Positions 18,597 through 29,077 are shown, counted from the stretch's first letter. The stretch is DNA of 64,000 nucleotides from Silicimonas algicola (GCF_003148765.1 NZ_QGGV01000003.1:430171-494170); one strand, 5' to 3'. Made by a program: numbers and translations. The notes: generated by a model from the letters alone, not told the origin.

Positions 18597-19451
18597 TCAG
18601 ATATCGTTCGTCCCGAAGGTGTCGCAGGCCTCGAGGTCGCCCGTCTCGAAGCCGGTCTGGAACCACCGCTGCCGCTGTTCGGACGTGCCGTGCGTGAAGC
18701 TCTCGGGCATCGGACGCTGGCCCGCGTTGCGCTGAAGCGTGTCGTCGCCGATCTGGGCGGCGGCGTTCATCGCCTCCTCGATGTCGCCGCGTTCGAGGCT
18801 GCCGAACTTCTCCTGCGCCTGCTGCGCCCAGATCCCCGAGTAGCAGTCGGCCTGAAGCTCGATCCGGACCGAGATCGCGTTCGCCTCCTCCTGGCTCACT
18901 TGCCCCCGGATCCGGTTCGCCTCGCCCAGGATGCCAAGCTGGTCCTGCACCGAATGCGCCACCTCGTGCGCCACGACATAGGCCGCGGCGAAATCGCCGC
19001 CCGCCCCCAGCCGGTCGCGCATCGTGGTGAAGAACTGCGTATCGAGATAGACCTTCCTGTCGCCCGGACAGTAGAACGGCCCCGTCGCGCCGCTGGCGTT
19101 GCCGCAGGGCGACTGCGTGACCTCCTTGAACAGGACCAGGGTCGCGGGCGTGTAGGGCTCGTTGATCTGCTCCTCGAAGATGCCGGCCCAGACCTCCTCG
19201 GTGTCGGCCAGCGTCACGCTGACGAACTCGCCCTCGCGCCGGTCGGCCTCGGTCAGGGGCGCGTCGGTCTGGACGACCTCGCCGCCACCGCCGCCAGTGC
19301 CGGTGAGAAGCGGCGTCACGTCGATCCCGAAGAACCAGCCCATGCCAAGAATGAAGAGGATGCCGACAAGCCCGATGCCGCCGCCTCCCGACATGCGCAT
19401 CCCGCGCCGATCCTCGATGTTCCGGCTGCCGCGCCGACCCTGCCACCTCAT
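18597..19451 (-). CDS. ypfJ: Neutral zinc metallopeptidase (YpfJ family)
   Basis: Membrane-anchored protein of 284 residues. The N-terminal cytoplasmic part RRGSRNIEDRRG leads to one transmembrane segment (about 24-45, GGGIGLVGILFILGMGWFFG). The rest faces the periplasm and has the zincin motif HEVAH in VVAHEVAHSVQDQ near 165. The family (pfam04228) is widespread, but its physiological substrates are not known. The C terminus has conserved Cys and FQTGFETGDLEACDTF. Divergent from the DedA-like gene. Confidence 0.93.
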   Translation of the reverse strand: MRWQGRRGSRNIEDRRGMRMSGGGGIGLVGILFILGMGWFFGIDVTPLLTGTGGGGGEVVQTDAPLTEADRREGEFVSVTLADTEEVWAGIFEEQINEPYTPATLVLFKEVTQSPCGNASGATGPFYCPGDRKVYLDTQFFTTMRDRLGAGGDFAAAYVVAHEVAHSVQDQLGILGEANRIRGQVSQEEANAISVRIELQADCYSGIWAQQAQEKFGSLERGDIEEAMNAAAQIGDDTLQRNAGQRPMPESFTHGTSEQRQRWFQTGFETGDLEACDTFGTNDI

Positions 19452-19552
19452 GCCACCCTCCGACGTTCACCTGGCTGGCCGCGAGATTGCACCCTGCGAG
19501 GCTTGACGGCAACGTCGCAAACTGGCCTTTGATCCGCGAGGACGGGCAGAAA

Positions 19553-20131
19553 ATGATCCGACGGCTCTACGACTGGACAATTTCGCTGGCCGCGCATCCG
19601 CGCGCGCTCTGGGCGCTTGCATTGGTCGCCTTCGTGGAAAGCTCGTTCTTCCCCATCCCGCCGCACATCATGATCGTTCCGATGGTGCTCGCGGCGCCGC
19701 ACCGGGCCTGGCTCATCGCGGGGGTCGCCACGGTGGCCTCGGTCCTCGGCGGGGTGCTCGGATACGGGATCGGAGCCTTTGCCTTCGACGCCATCGGCCA
19801 GCCGATCCTCGAGTCGCTCGGCAAGGCGGACAGGATGCTCGAGTTCAACGAACGCTTCAACGACTTCGGGTTCTGGCCGGTGCTGATCGGCGGGCTTACC
19901 CCCTTCCCCTACAAGGTCATCACCATCATGTCGGGCTGGACGGGCCTGCCATTCATGACCTTTCTCGTGACCTCGATCGTTGCCCGTGCGACGATCTTCT
20001 TCATCCTCGCGGGGCTCCTGTGGAAATTCGGCCCTCCGATCCGCATTTTCGTCGAGAAGTACCTCGGCCTCGTCTTCACGGCCTTCGTGATCCTGCTTCT
20101 CGGCGGCTTCTACGCGATAAGGTTCATATGA
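19553..20131 (+). CDS. DedA-family (YqaA/VTT-domain) membrane protein
   Basis: Integral inner-membrane protein of 192 residues with four or five hydrophobic segments and a VTT/SNARE-associated domain. It has the DedA features of an N-terminal acidic re-entrant helix (ALVAFVESSFFPIPPHIMIVP, seen as FVESSFFPIPP) and an Arg-bearing segment SIVARATIFFI. DedA proteins help maintain membrane potential and move lipid carriers such as undecaprenyl phosphate; the YqaA subgroup is less studied. The start at ATG of MIRRLYDW fits family length. Its stop overlaps the dsbB start, so they are coupled. Confidence 0.88.
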   Translation: MIRRLYDWTISLAAHPRALWALALVAFVESSFFPIPPHIMIVPMVLAAPHRAWLIAGVATVASVLGGVLGYGIGAFAFDAIGQPILESLGKADRMLEFNERFNDFGFWPVLIGGLTPFPYKVITIMSGWTGLPFMTFLVTSIVARATIFFILAGLLWKFGPPIRIFVEKYLGLVFTAFVILLLGGFYAIRFI

Positions 20132-20595
20132 CCCGCAAGAACCTCATGCTCCTCGCCGCTGCCGGCTCTCTCGCCCTCCTCCTCGGCGCCTTCGCCTTCC
20201 AGGCCGCGGGTTACGCGCCCTGCAAGCTCTGCATCTGGCAGCGCTGGCCGCATGGCGCCGCCATTGCCGCGGGCGGTCTGGTCCTCGTCCTCGGCCCGCT
20301 CACTCTTCTTGGTCTTGCGGGTGCGCTCGGCGCGGCGCTTTCGGGCGTGTTCGGCGTCTATCACACCGGCGTCGAGCGCGGCTGGTGGGAAGGTCCGACC
20401 TCCTGCACCGGGTCGGGTGACGGGCTTTCGGGGATGTCGGGCGGCGATCTCCTGTCGCTCGACCTGCCCTCGGACGTGGTCATGTGCGACGAGGTCGCCT
20501 GGGCCTTCGCGGGCCTTTCGATGGCATCCTGGAACGCGATCCTGTCCTTCGCGCTGGCCGCGGTCTGGGTGCGCGCGCTGTCGAGGCGCGGCTGA
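20128..20595 (+). CDS. dsbB: Disulfide bond formation protein B (DsbB)
   Basis: Four-helix inner-membrane quinone reductase of 155 residues that reoxidises periplasmic DsbA. The first redox pair is CKLC (about residues 32-35) followed by IWQRWPH, the quinone-binding segment. The second pair is the Cys in SCTGS and the Cys in MCDEVAW. It starts at ATG overlapping the previous stop (ATATGA). No dsbA is seen in the window. Confidence 0.92.
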   Translation: MTRKNLMLLAAAGSLALLLGAFAFQAAGYAPCKLCIWQRWPHGAAIAAGGLVLVLGPLTLLGLAGALGAALSGVFGVYHTGVERGWWEGPTSCTGSGDGLSGMSGGDLLSLDLPSDVVMCDEVAWAFAGLSMASWNAILSFALAAVWVRALSRRG

Positions 20596-20658
20596 TCCTG
20601 ACGGACAGCCTGCCATACACCTTGCCGACACAAAGCCGACGCCTTGCCGACGCCCTCT

Positions 20659-20928
20659 TCAGTGGATGGTGAACTCACCCACCACGTTCGTCCATTCCGT
20701 CGGAGACAGCCTCTTGCGATGCACGAAGCGGACCGAATGCAGCGGCCCCTCGATCTCTTCTTGCCAGAACTCGATGAACTTGAAGAGCTTCGGATGGTCA
20801 GGCGCCACATCATAGTCCTGCCACACGAAGGTATTGAGAACGTTGCGATAATCCGGCATCCGGTAGAAGAATTCGGCCGTCGTCAGGCCGTATCCCTTCA
20901 GCAGAAGCTCGGTTTCCGAGAGACTCAT
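20659..20928 (-). CDS. usg: Usg family protein
   Basis: Protein of 89 residues matching the small Usg family known from alphaproteobacteria (first noted near tryptophan genes). It has LLLKGYGLTTAEFFYRMPD, cited here as KGYGLTTAE and FFYRMPD, then WQDYDVAPDHPKL and FWQEEIEGPLHSVR, and it ends in a conserved hydrophobic tail. Function is not known. GAGG lies before the ATG. An open frame continues upstream but does not look coding. Convergent with dsbB. Confidence 0.9.
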   Translation of the reverse strand: MSLSETELLLKGYGLTTAEFFYRMPDYRNVLNTFVWQDYDVAPDHPKLFKFIEFWQEEIEGPLHSVRFVHRKRLSPTEWTNVVGEFTIH

Positions 20929-21120
20929 GACAACCTCATATTGCCTGCCCGCCGCAGGAATTGAGCCATGAGTCGGATTGAAGATCAATGAATTCAGCAT
21001 GTTGGCACTCGCCCCCTGCGGCTGCCAGACAATTGAGCAACAGGCATTGCACCTATCTGTAGGGGTCTGATACAGTGTCGCCACCCAGATCTTGCGGTGC
21101 GATGAAAAAGCGAGCAGCCT

Positions 21121-23859
21121 GTGAACGACACGCCAGAACCGCCTGAAAACACGGAAGAAACGCCACCGGCGGGTCCGCGTCACCTCGGTCCCACAGTGTC
21201 GATCGAGCAGGAGATGAAGACCTCCTACCTCGATTACGCCATGTCGGTCATAGTTTCGCGTGCGATACCCGACCTGCGCGACGGCCTGAAGCCCGTCCAC
21301 CGCCGCATCCTCTACGCCATGCACGAAAGCGGCAACACCTTCGACAAGCCCTACCGCAAGTCGGCGAGGCCCGTCGGCGACACCATGGGCAAGTACCATC
21401 CCCACGGCGACAGCGCGATCTACGACGCCCTCGTGCGCATGGCGCAGCCGTTTTCCATGTCTCTTCCGCTACTTGACGGCCAGGGCAACTTCGGCTCGAT
21501 GGACGGCGATAACGCCGCCGCCATGCGATATACCGAGGTCCGCATGGCCAAGTCGGCGAGCTATCTTCTCGCCGATATCGACAAGGACACGGTCGATTTC
21601 GCCGACAACTATGACGGCAAGGATCAGGAACCCACGGTCCTGCCCGCCCGCTTCCCGAACATGCTGGTCAACGGCGCGGGCGGCATCGCGGTCGGCATGG
21701 CCACGAACATCCCGCCCCACAACCTGGGTGAAGTGATCGACGCGACCCTCGCCCTGATCGAGGATCCTGACATCTCGACCGAACGGCTGATCGAGATCGT
21801 GCCCGCCCCCGACTTTCCCACGGGCGGCATCATTCTCGGCCGCTCCGGCGCGCGGAAGGCCTATCTCGAAGGCCGCGGCAGCGTCATCATCCGCGCCAAG
21901 ACCCGGATCGAGGAGGTGCGCAAGGACCGCTTCGCCATCGTCCTCGACGAGATCCCCTACCAAGTGAACAAGGCCGCGATGATCGAGAAGATCGCCGACC
22001 TCGTGCGCGAGAAGAAACTCGAGGGCATCTCGGCCATCCAGGACGAGTCCGACCGCGTCGGCGTCCGCGTCGTGATCGAGTTGAAGCGCGACGCCACCCC
22101 CGACGTCGTCCTGAACCAGCTCTGGCGCTTCACGCCGATGCAGACGTCCTTCGGCTGCAACATGCTGGCGCTCAACGGCGGCCGTCCCGAGCAACTGATG
22201 CTTCGCGATTTCCTGTCGTATTTCATCACCTTCCGCGAGGAAGTTGTCGCCCGCCGTACCGCTTTCGAACTGGGCAAGGCGCGCGACCGCAGCCATATCC
22301 TCTGCGGTCTGGCCGTGGCCGTGGCGAACGTGGACGAGGTCGTCGCCACCATCCGCGCCAGCGCCACGCCCGCCGATGCCCGCGAAAAGCTGATGACCAG
22401 ACGCTGGCCCGCGCACGAAATCGCCCCCTACATCCGGCTGATCGACGACCCGAGCCACCGGATGAACGACGACGGGACCTACAACCTGTCCGATCGCCAG
22501 GCCCGCGCCATCCTCGACCTCCAGCTTCAGCGCCTGACCCAGCTTGGCGTCAAGACCATCACCGACGAGCTCGAGGAGCTGGCGGCGAAGATCAAGGACT
22601 ACCTCGACATCCTGTCCTCCCGCGCCCGCATCATGTCGATCATCTCGGACGAGCTGCGCGAGGTGCGCGAGCTTTTCGCCGTCCCCCGCCGCTCCGAGAT
22701 CGTTGACTGGGCCGGCGACATGGAGGACGAGGACCTCATCGAGCGTGAGGACATGGTCGTCACCATCACCCAGGGCGGCTACATCAAGCGTACGGCCCTC
22801 GCCGAGTTCCGCAGCCAGAAGCGTGGCGGCAAAGGCCTGTCCGGCGGCGCGCTGAAGGAAGACGACGTCGTCACCACGCTCTTCGTGGCGAACACGCATA
22901 CCCAGCTTCTGTTCTTCACCACCGACGGGATGGTCTACAAGCTGAAGACCTGGCGCCTGCCGCTTGGCGGCCGCACTTCGCGCGGGAAGGCCATCGTCAA
23001 CATCCTGCCCATTCCCACGGGCGTCTCGATCGCGGCGATCATGCCCGTGGACGCGCCCGAGGAGGATTGGGAATCGCTCCACATCTTCTTCGCCACCTCC
23101 GAAGGCGGCGTCCGGCGCAACGCGCTGTCGGACTTCACCAACGTCATGCGTAACGGCAAGATCGCGATGCGTCTGCCGGATGAGGTATCGCTCGTAAACG
23201 CCCGGATTTGCACCGAAGAAGACGACATCATGCTCGTGACCGCACTGGGACGCGCGATCCGCTTCCCGACGACCGAGGTCCGCGTCTTCAAGGGCCGCGA
23301 CTCGAGCGGGGTGCGGGGCATCCGGCTGGCCGACGGCGACCGCGTCGTGTCGATGTCCGTCATCCGCCACTTCGAGGCCGACCCCGCCGAACGCGCCGCA
23401 TACCTCAAGCAGCGCCGTCTCATGGCAGGCGTGGTCGAGGAGGAATCCGAGGCCGATGAGGACGAGGAGGCCGTCGCCGAGGGCCAGCTTTCGCCCTCGC
23501 GCTATGCCGAGATGTCCGAGGCCGAGAACCTTGTCCTGACGATCACCGCGAAAGGCGCGGGCAAGATCTCCTCCAGCCACGACTACCCCGTGCGGGGCCG
23601 TGGCGGCCAAGGCGTCATGGCGATGGACCGCGCGATGCGGGGCGGCCCGCTCGTCGCCTCGTTCCCAGTCGAAATGGGCGACCAGATCATGCTCGCCACC
23701 TCGACGGGCCAGTCCATCCGCGTGCCGGTCGAGGGCATTTCGTTCCGGTCGCGCACCGCGGGCGGCGTGAAGGTCTTCGACACCGCGAAGGGCGAAGAGG
23801 TCGTCTCGGTCGCCTGGATCGCCGAGGCGGACGACGCGGGCGACATCGAGGAAGCCTAG
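21121..23859 (+). CDS. gyrA: DNA gyrase subunit A
   Basis: Type II topoisomerase subunit of 912 residues that breaks and rejoins DNA during negative supercoiling. The winged-helix/tower part begins at [15 protein letters not shown] and has the catalytic Tyr137 in RYTEVRM. The quinolone region [17 protein letters not shown] keeps the susceptible residues Ser98 and Asp102 (E. coli Ser83 and Asp87). The C-terminal beta-pinwheel carries a GyrA box QKRGGKG, which separates it from ParC. An acidic insertion lies near 770-785. The start is a GTG. The 190 bases upstream hold the promoter; nothing else is seen there. Confidence 0.97.
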   Translation: MNDTPEPPENTEETPPAGPRHLGPTVSIEQEMKTSYLDYAMSVIVSRAIPDLRDGLKPVHRRILYAMHESGNTFDKPYRKSARPVGDTMGKYHPHGDSAIYDALVRMAQPFSMSLPLLDGQGNFGSMDGDNAAAMRYTEVRMAKSASYLLADIDKDTVDFADNYDGKDQEPTVLPARFPNMLVNGAGGIAVGMATNIPPHNLGEVIDATLALIEDPDISTERLIEIVPAPDFPTGGIILGRSGARKAYLEGRGSVIIRAKTRIEEVRKDRFAIVLDEIPYQVNKAAMIEKIADLVREKKLEGISAIQDESDRVGVRVVIELKRDATPDVVLNQLWRFTPMQTSFGCNMLALNGGRPEQLMLRDFLSYFITFREEVVARRTAFELGKARDRSHILCGLAVAVANVDEVVATIRASATPADAREKLMTRRWPAHEIAPYIRLIDDPSHRMNDDGTYNLSDRQARAILDLQLQRLTQLGVKTITDELEELAAKIKDYLDILSSRARIMSIISDELREVRELFAVPRRSEIVDWAGDMEDEDLIEREDMVVTITQGGYIKRTALAEFRSQKRGGKGLSGGALKEDDVVTTLFVANTHTQLLFFTTDGMVYKLKTWRLPLGGRTSRGKAIVNILPIPTGVSIAAIMPVDAPEEDWESLHIFFATSEGGVRRNALSDFTNVMRNGKIAMRLPDEVSLVNARICTEEDDIMLVTALGRAIRFPTTEVRVFKGRDSSGVRGIRLADGDRVVSMSVIRHFEADPAERAAYLKQRRLMAGVVEEESEADEDEEAVAEGQLSPSRYAEMSEAENLVLTITAKGAGKISSSHDYPVRGRGGQGVMAMDRAMRGGPLVASFPVEMGDQIMLATSTGQSIRVPVEGISFRSRTAGGVKVFDTAKGEEVVSVAWIAEADDAGDIEEA

Positions 23860-23902
23860 GCGTTTACCTCCCGGAAACGCCTGTCGTGCTAGTCGCAGGT
23901 GC

Positions 23903-24256
23903 ATGAACCTGTACCACTGCATGATCGAGCTGAAGCGCGACGCTCAGGCCCTCGCTTTCGCCTCCGCCACCGAACACTGGCTTTCCGGCCTCGCCTCGCG
24001 CGGCCTGATCGGCGAATGGAAGCTCTTTCGCCGCAAGTTCGGCCTCGCCTCGGCGCAGCACAGCGACATGATCCTCACGATCGAGGTTGAGGATATGGCG
24101 CAGCTCGAATCCGCCTTCCGATCCCTCGCCGATGCCGGTTCGCCGGCCGACCAGAAATACTACGATCTCATGCACGACATGATCGGGCAGCTTGCGGTGG
24201 GCCTCTACCGCCCATATCCCGACCCGACACAAAGGGAGTCCGTCGCGCTCGTCTGA
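23903..24256 (+). CDS. DUF6614 family protein
   Basis: Small soluble protein of 117 residues typical of Rhodobacterales. It begins MNLYHCMIELK, has a ferredoxin-like alternation of strands and helices, WLSGLASRGLIGEWKLFRRKFG (seen as LIGEWKLFRRKFG) and DMILTIEVEDMAQLESAF, and ends with a variable tail. Function is unknown; the shape recalls dimeric alpha-beta barrel or monooxygenase-like proteins. It follows gyrA by 43 bases and could be read through from it. Confidence 0.82.
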   Translation: MNLYHCMIELKRDAQALAFASATEHWLSGLASRGLIGEWKLFRRKFGLASAQHSDMILTIEVEDMAQLESAFRSLADAGSPADQKYYDLMHDMIGQLAVGLYRPYPDPTQRESVALV

Positions 24257-24365
24257 CAGTGCATCAAGACACTCCGTTAACCATCTGTTCGGATTTACAC
24301 TTACCGGACTCATTCAGATTTGAGATAAATCTCCACGGGTTGGGGCCTGGACGTGGAGAGAGTGG

Positions 24366-25118
24366 ATGCGCACGTATCTAGTTGCCTTGTTGATCGGTTT
24401 GTCTTGCCCCGCTGCGCAGGCGCAAAGCTCCCTCGGGATCACCGGCGCCGAATTCAGCCTTGGCATGGTCCAGGACGAAAGCGGGTCGGCGCGTTCCCGG
24501 GCTTCGGCGACCGTCGATGTGGCGGTCACGGGGGTCCACGGCTTCCAGGGCGACCTGTCCTTCGACGACACGGCGTCGGGCGGGATCGGCGGTGTTGCCG
24601 CCCACCTCTACATGGCGCCGCGCAATGGCCAGAAGTATGGCCTATTCGCCGCGCTGTCGGATGTGGACGGCCGGTCCATGATGTGGGGCTCTCTGGGCGC
24701 CGAAGGGATGCTCGCCCTGTCTCAGGACACCTCGCTCGAAGTCCGGGCCGGCTTCGGCGTAGCGGACGCCGATGACCTCGACTTCATCTTCGGCGGTGTC
24801 GGATTGGCGCACGAGCTGACGCCCGAAATCACGCTCGCGGGCCGTCTCGACGTCGCCGACTTCGACGAAGCCGCCTTTCGAGCGACGGCCTGGGACGCGG
24901 GCTTGACGGCCACTTGGTCGCCCAGCAACGGCCCCTGGGGTCTTCAGGCCGGCGTCACCCGCTCCGGTCTCGCTGGCCGCGACGGGGTCGCAGGCGAGAC
25001 GCGTATATCCTTCGGCGTCACGCTCTCGCTCGGCACGGCAGGCGGCGCATCACCCGCGACGCGCCCCTTCGGCCGCACCGATCCGGTGGCGCCCCTTCTC
25101 CGCCGCAAGCTTTGGTGA
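24366..25118 (+). CDS. Predicted exported beta-rich protein (outer-membrane barrel-like)
   Basis: Protein of 250 residues with a clear Sec signal peptide (MRTYLVALLIGLSCPAAQAQ, cleaved after AQA at about residue 19). The mature part is made of alternating, glycine-rich amphipathic strands (for example VDVAVTGVHGFQGDLSFDD and GLQAGVTRSG), like a small porin or autotransporter-type barrel. The C terminus does not end in Phe but in an Arg-Arg-Lys-Leu-Trp tail. I do not recognise a named family. It has its own 109-base upstream region, rich in A and T for this genome, likely a promoter. Confidence 0.7.
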   Translation: MRTYLVALLIGLSCPAAQAQSSLGITGAEFSLGMVQDESGSARSRASATVDVAVTGVHGFQGDLSFDDTASGGIGGVAAHLYMAPRNGQKYGLFAALSDVDGRSMMWGSLGAEGMLALSQDTSLEVRAGFGVADADDLDFIFGGVGLAHELTPEITLAGRLDVADFDEAAFRATAWDAGLTATWSPSNGPWGLQAGVTRSGLAGRDGVAGETRISFGVTLSLGTAGGASPATRPFGRTDPVAPLLRRKLW

Positions 25119-25345
25119 CATCCGGGCCTCGTGCCCGGCACCAGACAGCGGCTGCGCCCTCCCGAACGGAGGGCATTGCCGCATTTGTGCCTAATTGATG
25201 CAACAAAGATAATCTGTTTCCGCCGGAGAAACGCCGTCATTAACCACTTCTCTCTAGCCTGGGATGGCCTTTGTATTTTGGCCTCCGTTCGATTTTCGCC
25301 CACTCGTCGGGCGACGCCATCTGGGACAGACGCGGGGATATCGGA

Positions 25346-25831
25346 ATGAGGGACCTGACCGGCAACGGCACGGCTGCGGCGCATGTGACGCGCATCCTGA
25401 TCGTCTCGTACTTCGTCGCGCTGGCCATCGGACTTGTCGAAGGCGCCGATCTGACACGACTTGTCACCCCTTTCCTCGACGAAATCCCGGCACGTCACGT
25501 CAGCCGACTGATCGTCCTGACGCTCTGCGCGCTGGTCGTCTTCGGTCTCTACCGCCGGGCCGCGGCACTGGTCCTGGCCATCATCCTGTTCTGGACCAGC
25601 TATCTCAGCCTTTTCTCGCATGGCGAAGTGGGAGGCTTCTGGCGCGACCTGGCCCTTATCGGCGGCCTTCTGATGTCGGCCCGCGTCGGTGTCCACGACC
25701 GCGCCGCCGACGTGATCGACACACCGTCGGAAGCTGCATCGAACCACAGCAACTCTGAATGGGTGGCGATCAAGCCGCGTGCCACCGTGACGCGCTTCCG
25801 CGAAGACCTGAACCTCGCCAGGATCGACTGA
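25346..25831 (+). CDS. DoxX-like membrane protein
   Basis: Inner-membrane protein of 161 residues with four predicted segments: ILIVSYFVALAIGLV, LIVLTLCALVVFGLY, ALVLAIILFWTSYLSLF and FWRDLALIGGLLMSA. The last is the typical DoxX-family end. The soluble tail of about 50 residues after the fourth segment is basic near its end. DoxX proteins are tied to redox protection and respiratory complexes, but the role here is unknown. A GGGGAT site precedes the ATG. The 227 bases upstream hold no gene that I can see. Confidence 0.75.
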   Translation: MRDLTGNGTAAAHVTRILIVSYFVALAIGLVEGADLTRLVTPFLDEIPARHVSRLIVLTLCALVVFGLYRRAAALVLAIILFWTSYLSLFSHGEVGGFWRDLALIGGLLMSARVGVHDRAADVIDTPSEAASNHSNSEWVAIKPRATVTRFREDLNLARID

Positions 25832-25871
25832 CGCCCTTTCCAAACCGGGCGCCGGGGTCTAAATCGCCCTC

Positions 25872-27227
25872 ATGTCCGAACCTCTTCATATCGTCGGCGG
25901 TGGCCTTGCCGGGTCGGAAGCCGCCTGGCAAGCGGCCGAGCGCGGCGTTCGCGTGATCCTGCACGAGATGCGCCCCAAGGTCGGCACCTTTGCGCACCGC
26001 ACGGGCGACTTCGCCGAAATGGTCTGCTCGAACTCATTTCGCTCGGACGACGACGAGCAGAACGCAGTGGGCCTCCTCCATTGGGAGATGCGGCAGGCCG
26101 GCGGCCTGATCATGCGGATGGGCGACCGGCACAGCCTGCCCGCAGGCGGCGCGCTGGCCGTGGATCGCGATGCCTTCTCGGCCGGTGTGACCGAGGCGAT
26201 CCGCTCGCACCCTAATATATCAGTGGTGGACGAAGAGGTGACGGACCTTCCGCGCGTCGGCCACTGGATCTTCGCCACCGGTCCCCTGACCTCGCCCGCC
26301 CTCGCCAGCTCGATCCAGGCCGAGACCGGCGAAGGAAGCCTCGCCTTCTTCGACGCCATCGCCCCCATCGTCCATGCCGAAACCATCGACATGGACGTGG
26401 CCTGGGCCCAGTCCCGCTACGACAAGGGCGAAACCGAAGACGACCGCACCGCCTATCTGAACTGTCCGATGACACGGGATCAGTACGAGGCCTTCATCGA
26501 CGCGCTGCTGTCGGCAGAGAAGACCGAATTCCACGAGGGCGAGACCGCAGGTTACTTCGACGGCTGCCTTCCGATCGAGGTCATGGCCGAACGCGGTCGC
26601 GAGACGCTGCGCCACGGCCCCATGAAGCCGGTCGGCCTGACCGACGCGCACAACCGCGACGTCAAGCCCTACGCCGTGGTGCAGCTTCGCCGAGACAACA
26701 AGCTCGGCACGCTGTGGAACATCGTCGGCTTTCAGACCAAGATGAAATACGGCGCGCAAACCGATGTTTTTCGGATGATTCCCGGCCTTGAGAACGCATC
26801 GTTCGCACGCCTTGGCGGCATCCATCGCAACACGTTTCTGAACGCGCCTAGGCTTCTGGATGCAAACCTGCGCCTCCGCTCGCTACCGTCGGTTCGCTTC
26901 GCGGGACAGGTCACGGGCGTCGAAGGCTATATCGAGAGCGCGGCCATGGGCCTTTTGGCCGGTCGGCTTGCGACGGCCGAGATGACGGGAAAGGCGCTTC
27001 CGACCCTGCCGCCGACGACGGCCATGGGCGCGCTTCTTCACCACATCACAGGCGGCGCGGATGCCAAGACGTTCCAGCCGATGAACGTCAACTTCGGGCT
27101 GTTTCCCCCGATCGACGCGAAGGGAGGGAGACGCGGGCGGCGCGAGCGCTACAAGGCCTACACGGATCGCGCCAAGGCGGATTGGCTGGCCTGGCTGGAC
27201 GCTCCCGTCCTGCGAGCTGCGGAATGA
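25872..27227 (+). CDS. trmFO: Folate/FAD-dependent tRNA (uracil-54-C5)-methyltransferase TrmFO
   Basis: Flavoenzyme of 451 residues that makes ribothymidine at position 54 of tRNA, using methylenetetrahydrofolate as methyl donor and FAD. The N-terminal dinucleotide motif is [15 protein letters not shown]. The conserved Cys-bearing segments [20 protein letters not shown] and [14 protein letters not shown] are present, as is the [14 protein letters not shown] motif of the GidA-like family. Length is normal. The stop overlaps the start of the next gene (ATGA). Presence of TrmFO in place of TrmA is typical of many alphaproteobacteria. Confidence 0.95.
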   Translation: MSEPLHIVGGGLAGSEAAWQAAERGVRVILHEMRPKVGTFAHRTGDFAEMVCSNSFRSDDDEQNAVGLLHWEMRQAGGLIMRMGDRHSLPAGGALAVDRDAFSAGVTEAIRSHPNISVVDEEVTDLPRVGHWIFATGPLTSPALASSIQAETGEGSLAFFDAIAPIVHAETIDMDVAWAQSRYDKGETEDDRTAYLNCPMTRDQYEAFIDALLSAEKTEFHEGETAGYFDGCLPIEVMAERGRETLRHGPMKPVGLTDAHNRDVKPYAVVQLRRDNKLGTLWNIVGFQTKMKYGAQTDVFRMIPGLENASFARLGGIHRNTFLNAPRLLDANLRLRSLPSVRFAGQVTGVEGYIESAAMGLLAGRLATAEMTGKALPTLPPTTAMGALLHHITGGADAKTFQPMNVNFGLFPPIDAKGGRRGRRERYKAYTDRAKADWLAWLDAPVLRAAE

Positions 27228-27799
27228 TCGAAGACACACGCGCGACCTATGCGGCATGGGCCGACACCTACGACGCCGACGTCAGCGCCCTGGGCTATGC
27301 CGCGCCCGCCCGGGTCGCCCTGGCGTTGAGACGAGCGGGCGCGAATCCGGACAAGCCGCTTCTGGACTTCGGATGTGGGACGGGGCTTTCCGGCCTGGCC
27401 TTCAAGGCGGCGGGCTTCGCACAGATCGATGGTACGGATCTGTCGTCCGAGATGCTGGCTCAGGCCCGGCAAAAAGGTATCTACCAGCATCTCTGGGAAG
27501 CAGAGCCGAACACCCTGGGTCACGTCAAGCGTGGCGCCTATCCCCTTATCTCGGCTGTCTCTTCTATCGGACAAGGCGAGGCACCGCCGAGGACGTTAGA
27601 CCTCCTCCTCGACATCCTCGCGCCGGGCGGTCTCCTTGCCTTCACCCTCGACGAGGACGCGCTGGCCGACCGGGCCTACTCCGACCGTCTCGATATCGCG
27701 GTCCTCGCCCCCGACATCGAGGTCGTCCTCGACGAAGACGGGCCGCACCTGTCGGCGAAAGGCGTTCGCTCCACGGTTTTCGTCCTGCGCCGGACATGA
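27224..27799 (+). CDS. Class I SAM-dependent methyltransferase
   Basis: Methyltransferase of 191 residues. It starts [20 protein letters not shown], has the SAM motif [21 protein letters not shown], a motif II acidic [16 protein letters not shown], and ends with RSTVFVLRR. It resembles TPR-linked and Methyltransf_11/25 small-molecule enzymes; the substrate is unknown. It overlaps trmFO at its start and gluQ at its end (ATGA both times), so translation of these three is probably coupled. That context allows, but does not prove, a role in tRNA modification. Confidence 0.85.
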   Translation: MIEDTRATYAAWADTYDADVSALGYAAPARVALALRRAGANPDKPLLDFGCGTGLSGLAFKAAGFAQIDGTDLSSEMLAQARQKGIYQHLWEAEPNTLGHVKRGAYPLISAVSSIGQGEAPPRTLDLLLDILAPGGLLAFTLDEDALADRAYSDRLDIAVLAPDIEVVLDEDGPHLSAKGVRSTVFVLRRT

Positions 27800-28656
27800 G
27801 GCTGCGCACTCGTTTCGCGCCGTCGCCCACAGGGCCCCTTCATCTCGGCCACGCCTATTCGGCGATCCTTGCGCATGACATGGCGCGGGCGGCGGGCGGA
27901 GACTTCGTTCTGCGCATCGAGGATATCGACCGGAGCCGGTCGCGGGCCGAGTGGGAAGACCTGATATACAAGGATCTCAGCTGGCTCGGGCTGTCGTGGG
28001 AGACCCCGGTGGTGCGACAGTCAGAGCGTCTACACCTTTACCGTCAGACTCTTCAATCGCTCTGGAATGAAGACCTGCTCTTCGCCTGCACCTGCAACCG
28101 GCGCGACATCCTCGAGGCAGCATCGGCCCCGAACGAGAGCGAGCCTGCCGTCGGCCCGGACGGCATCGTCTATCCCGGCACCTGCCGCGACCGGAAGAGC
28201 TTCGGCGATCCAGTCATGCCCACGAACACGGCCCTTCGCCTGGACATGGCGAAAGCAATAGATGACCGCCCCGCCACTTTCGAGGAAACCGGGCGCGGCC
28301 CCGAAGGAGAGTCAGGCCGGATCGACATCCACCCGATTGCCCTGCCGGGCGAGATCGGCGACGTGGTCCTCGCCCGCCGCGACATGGGAACGAGCTATCA
28401 CCTGTCGGTGGTGGTCGACGACGCCGACCAGGGCATCACGCATGTGGTCCGCGGTCAGGACCTGTTCGAGGCGACGAAGATCCACGTCGTCCTGCAAGAC
28501 ATCCTCAGCCTGCCCCGACCCGAGTACCACCACCACCGGCTGATCCGCGACGAGGCCGGCAAGCGCCTGGCGAAGCGCGACGACGCGCGCTCGATCCAAA
28601 GCTACCGCGACGCCGGCGCCACGCCTGACGACATCCGCCGAATGGTCGGGCTCTGA
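27796..28656 (+). CDS. gluQ: Glutamyl-Q tRNA(Asp) synthetase
   Basis: Truncated glutamyl-tRNA synthetase paralogue of 286 residues that attaches glutamate to queuosine in the wobble base of tRNA(Asp). The class I signature is RFAPSPTGPLHLGHAYSA, the KMSKS-like loop is KRLAKRD, and the zinc-binding residues lie in FACTCNRRD and YPGTCRD. The anticodon-binding domain of the true synthetase is missing, as expected. It begins at an ATG overlapping the methyltransferase stop. Convergent with hisI. Confidence 0.94.
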   Translation: MRLRTRFAPSPTGPLHLGHAYSAILAHDMARAAGGDFVLRIEDIDRSRSRAEWEDLIYKDLSWLGLSWETPVVRQSERLHLYRQTLQSLWNEDLLFACTCNRRDILEAASAPNESEPAVGPDGIVYPGTCRDRKSFGDPVMPTNTALRLDMAKAIDDRPATFEETGRGPEGESGRIDIHPIALPGEIGDVVLARRDMGTSYHLSVVVDDADQGITHVVRGQDLFEATKIHVVLQDILSLPRPEYHHHRLIRDEAGKRLAKRDDARSIQSYRDAGATPDDIRRMVGL

Positions 28657-28717
28657 CTTTCCTCTGTCCTGAAATGCTCTGGGGGTGAGGCCGCAGGGCG
28701 CAAGGGGGCAGAGCCCC

Positions 28718-29077
28718 CTATGCCACCGGCCTCATCAATTCGACCTCGGATCCGTCGCGCACCGCTGTATAGAAACAGCTTTGCCGGTTCGTGTGACAGG
28801 CGGGTCCCTCCTGCCGCACGATCAGCAGCAGGCAATCCCGGTCGCAATCGACACGGAGGTCGACCAGCGTCTGGACGTGGCCCGAGGTTTCGCCCTTCAC
28901 CCAGAATGCCTGCCGCGACCGCGACCAGTAGGTGACGCGCCCCGTCTCAAGCGTGCGCGCCACCGCCTCGGCATTCATCCAGGCCATCATCAGGACAAGG
29001 CCCGTTCCCTCCTCCTGCGCGATGGCGGGCATCAGGCCACGGTCGTCGAAACAAAGCGTGGAGGGATCGAAGGCCAT
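28718..29077 (-). CDS. hisI: Phosphoribosyl-AMP cyclohydrolase
   Basis: Third enzyme of histidine synthesis, 119 residues, opening the purine ring of phosphoribosyl-AMP. The metal-binding features are [16 protein letters not shown] and [10 protein letters not shown] (family pattern C-H-T-G-x-x-S-C-F, here with Asn for Gly). The start [21 protein letters not shown] fits the short stand-alone HisI of alphaproteobacteria, which have HisE as a separate gene. It is divergent from the NifU-like gene with 66 bases between starts. Confidence 0.95.
   Translation of the reverse strand: MAFDPSTLCFDDRGLMPAIAQEEGTGLVLMMAWMNAEAVARTLETGRVTYWSRSRQAFWVKGETSGHVQTLVDLRVDCDRDCLLLIVRQEGPACHTNRQSCFYTAVRDGSEVELMRPVA

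Noticed and set aside
20596-20658. Direct repeats of CCTTGCCGAC between dsbB and usg
   Set aside because: Only two short copies; likely chance in GC-rich sequence, with no link to mobile DNA.
21121-23859. ParC instead of GyrA
   Set aside because: The C-terminal part has the GyrA box QKRGGKG and six-bladed pinwheel length, and the length is 912 residues, longer than ParC.
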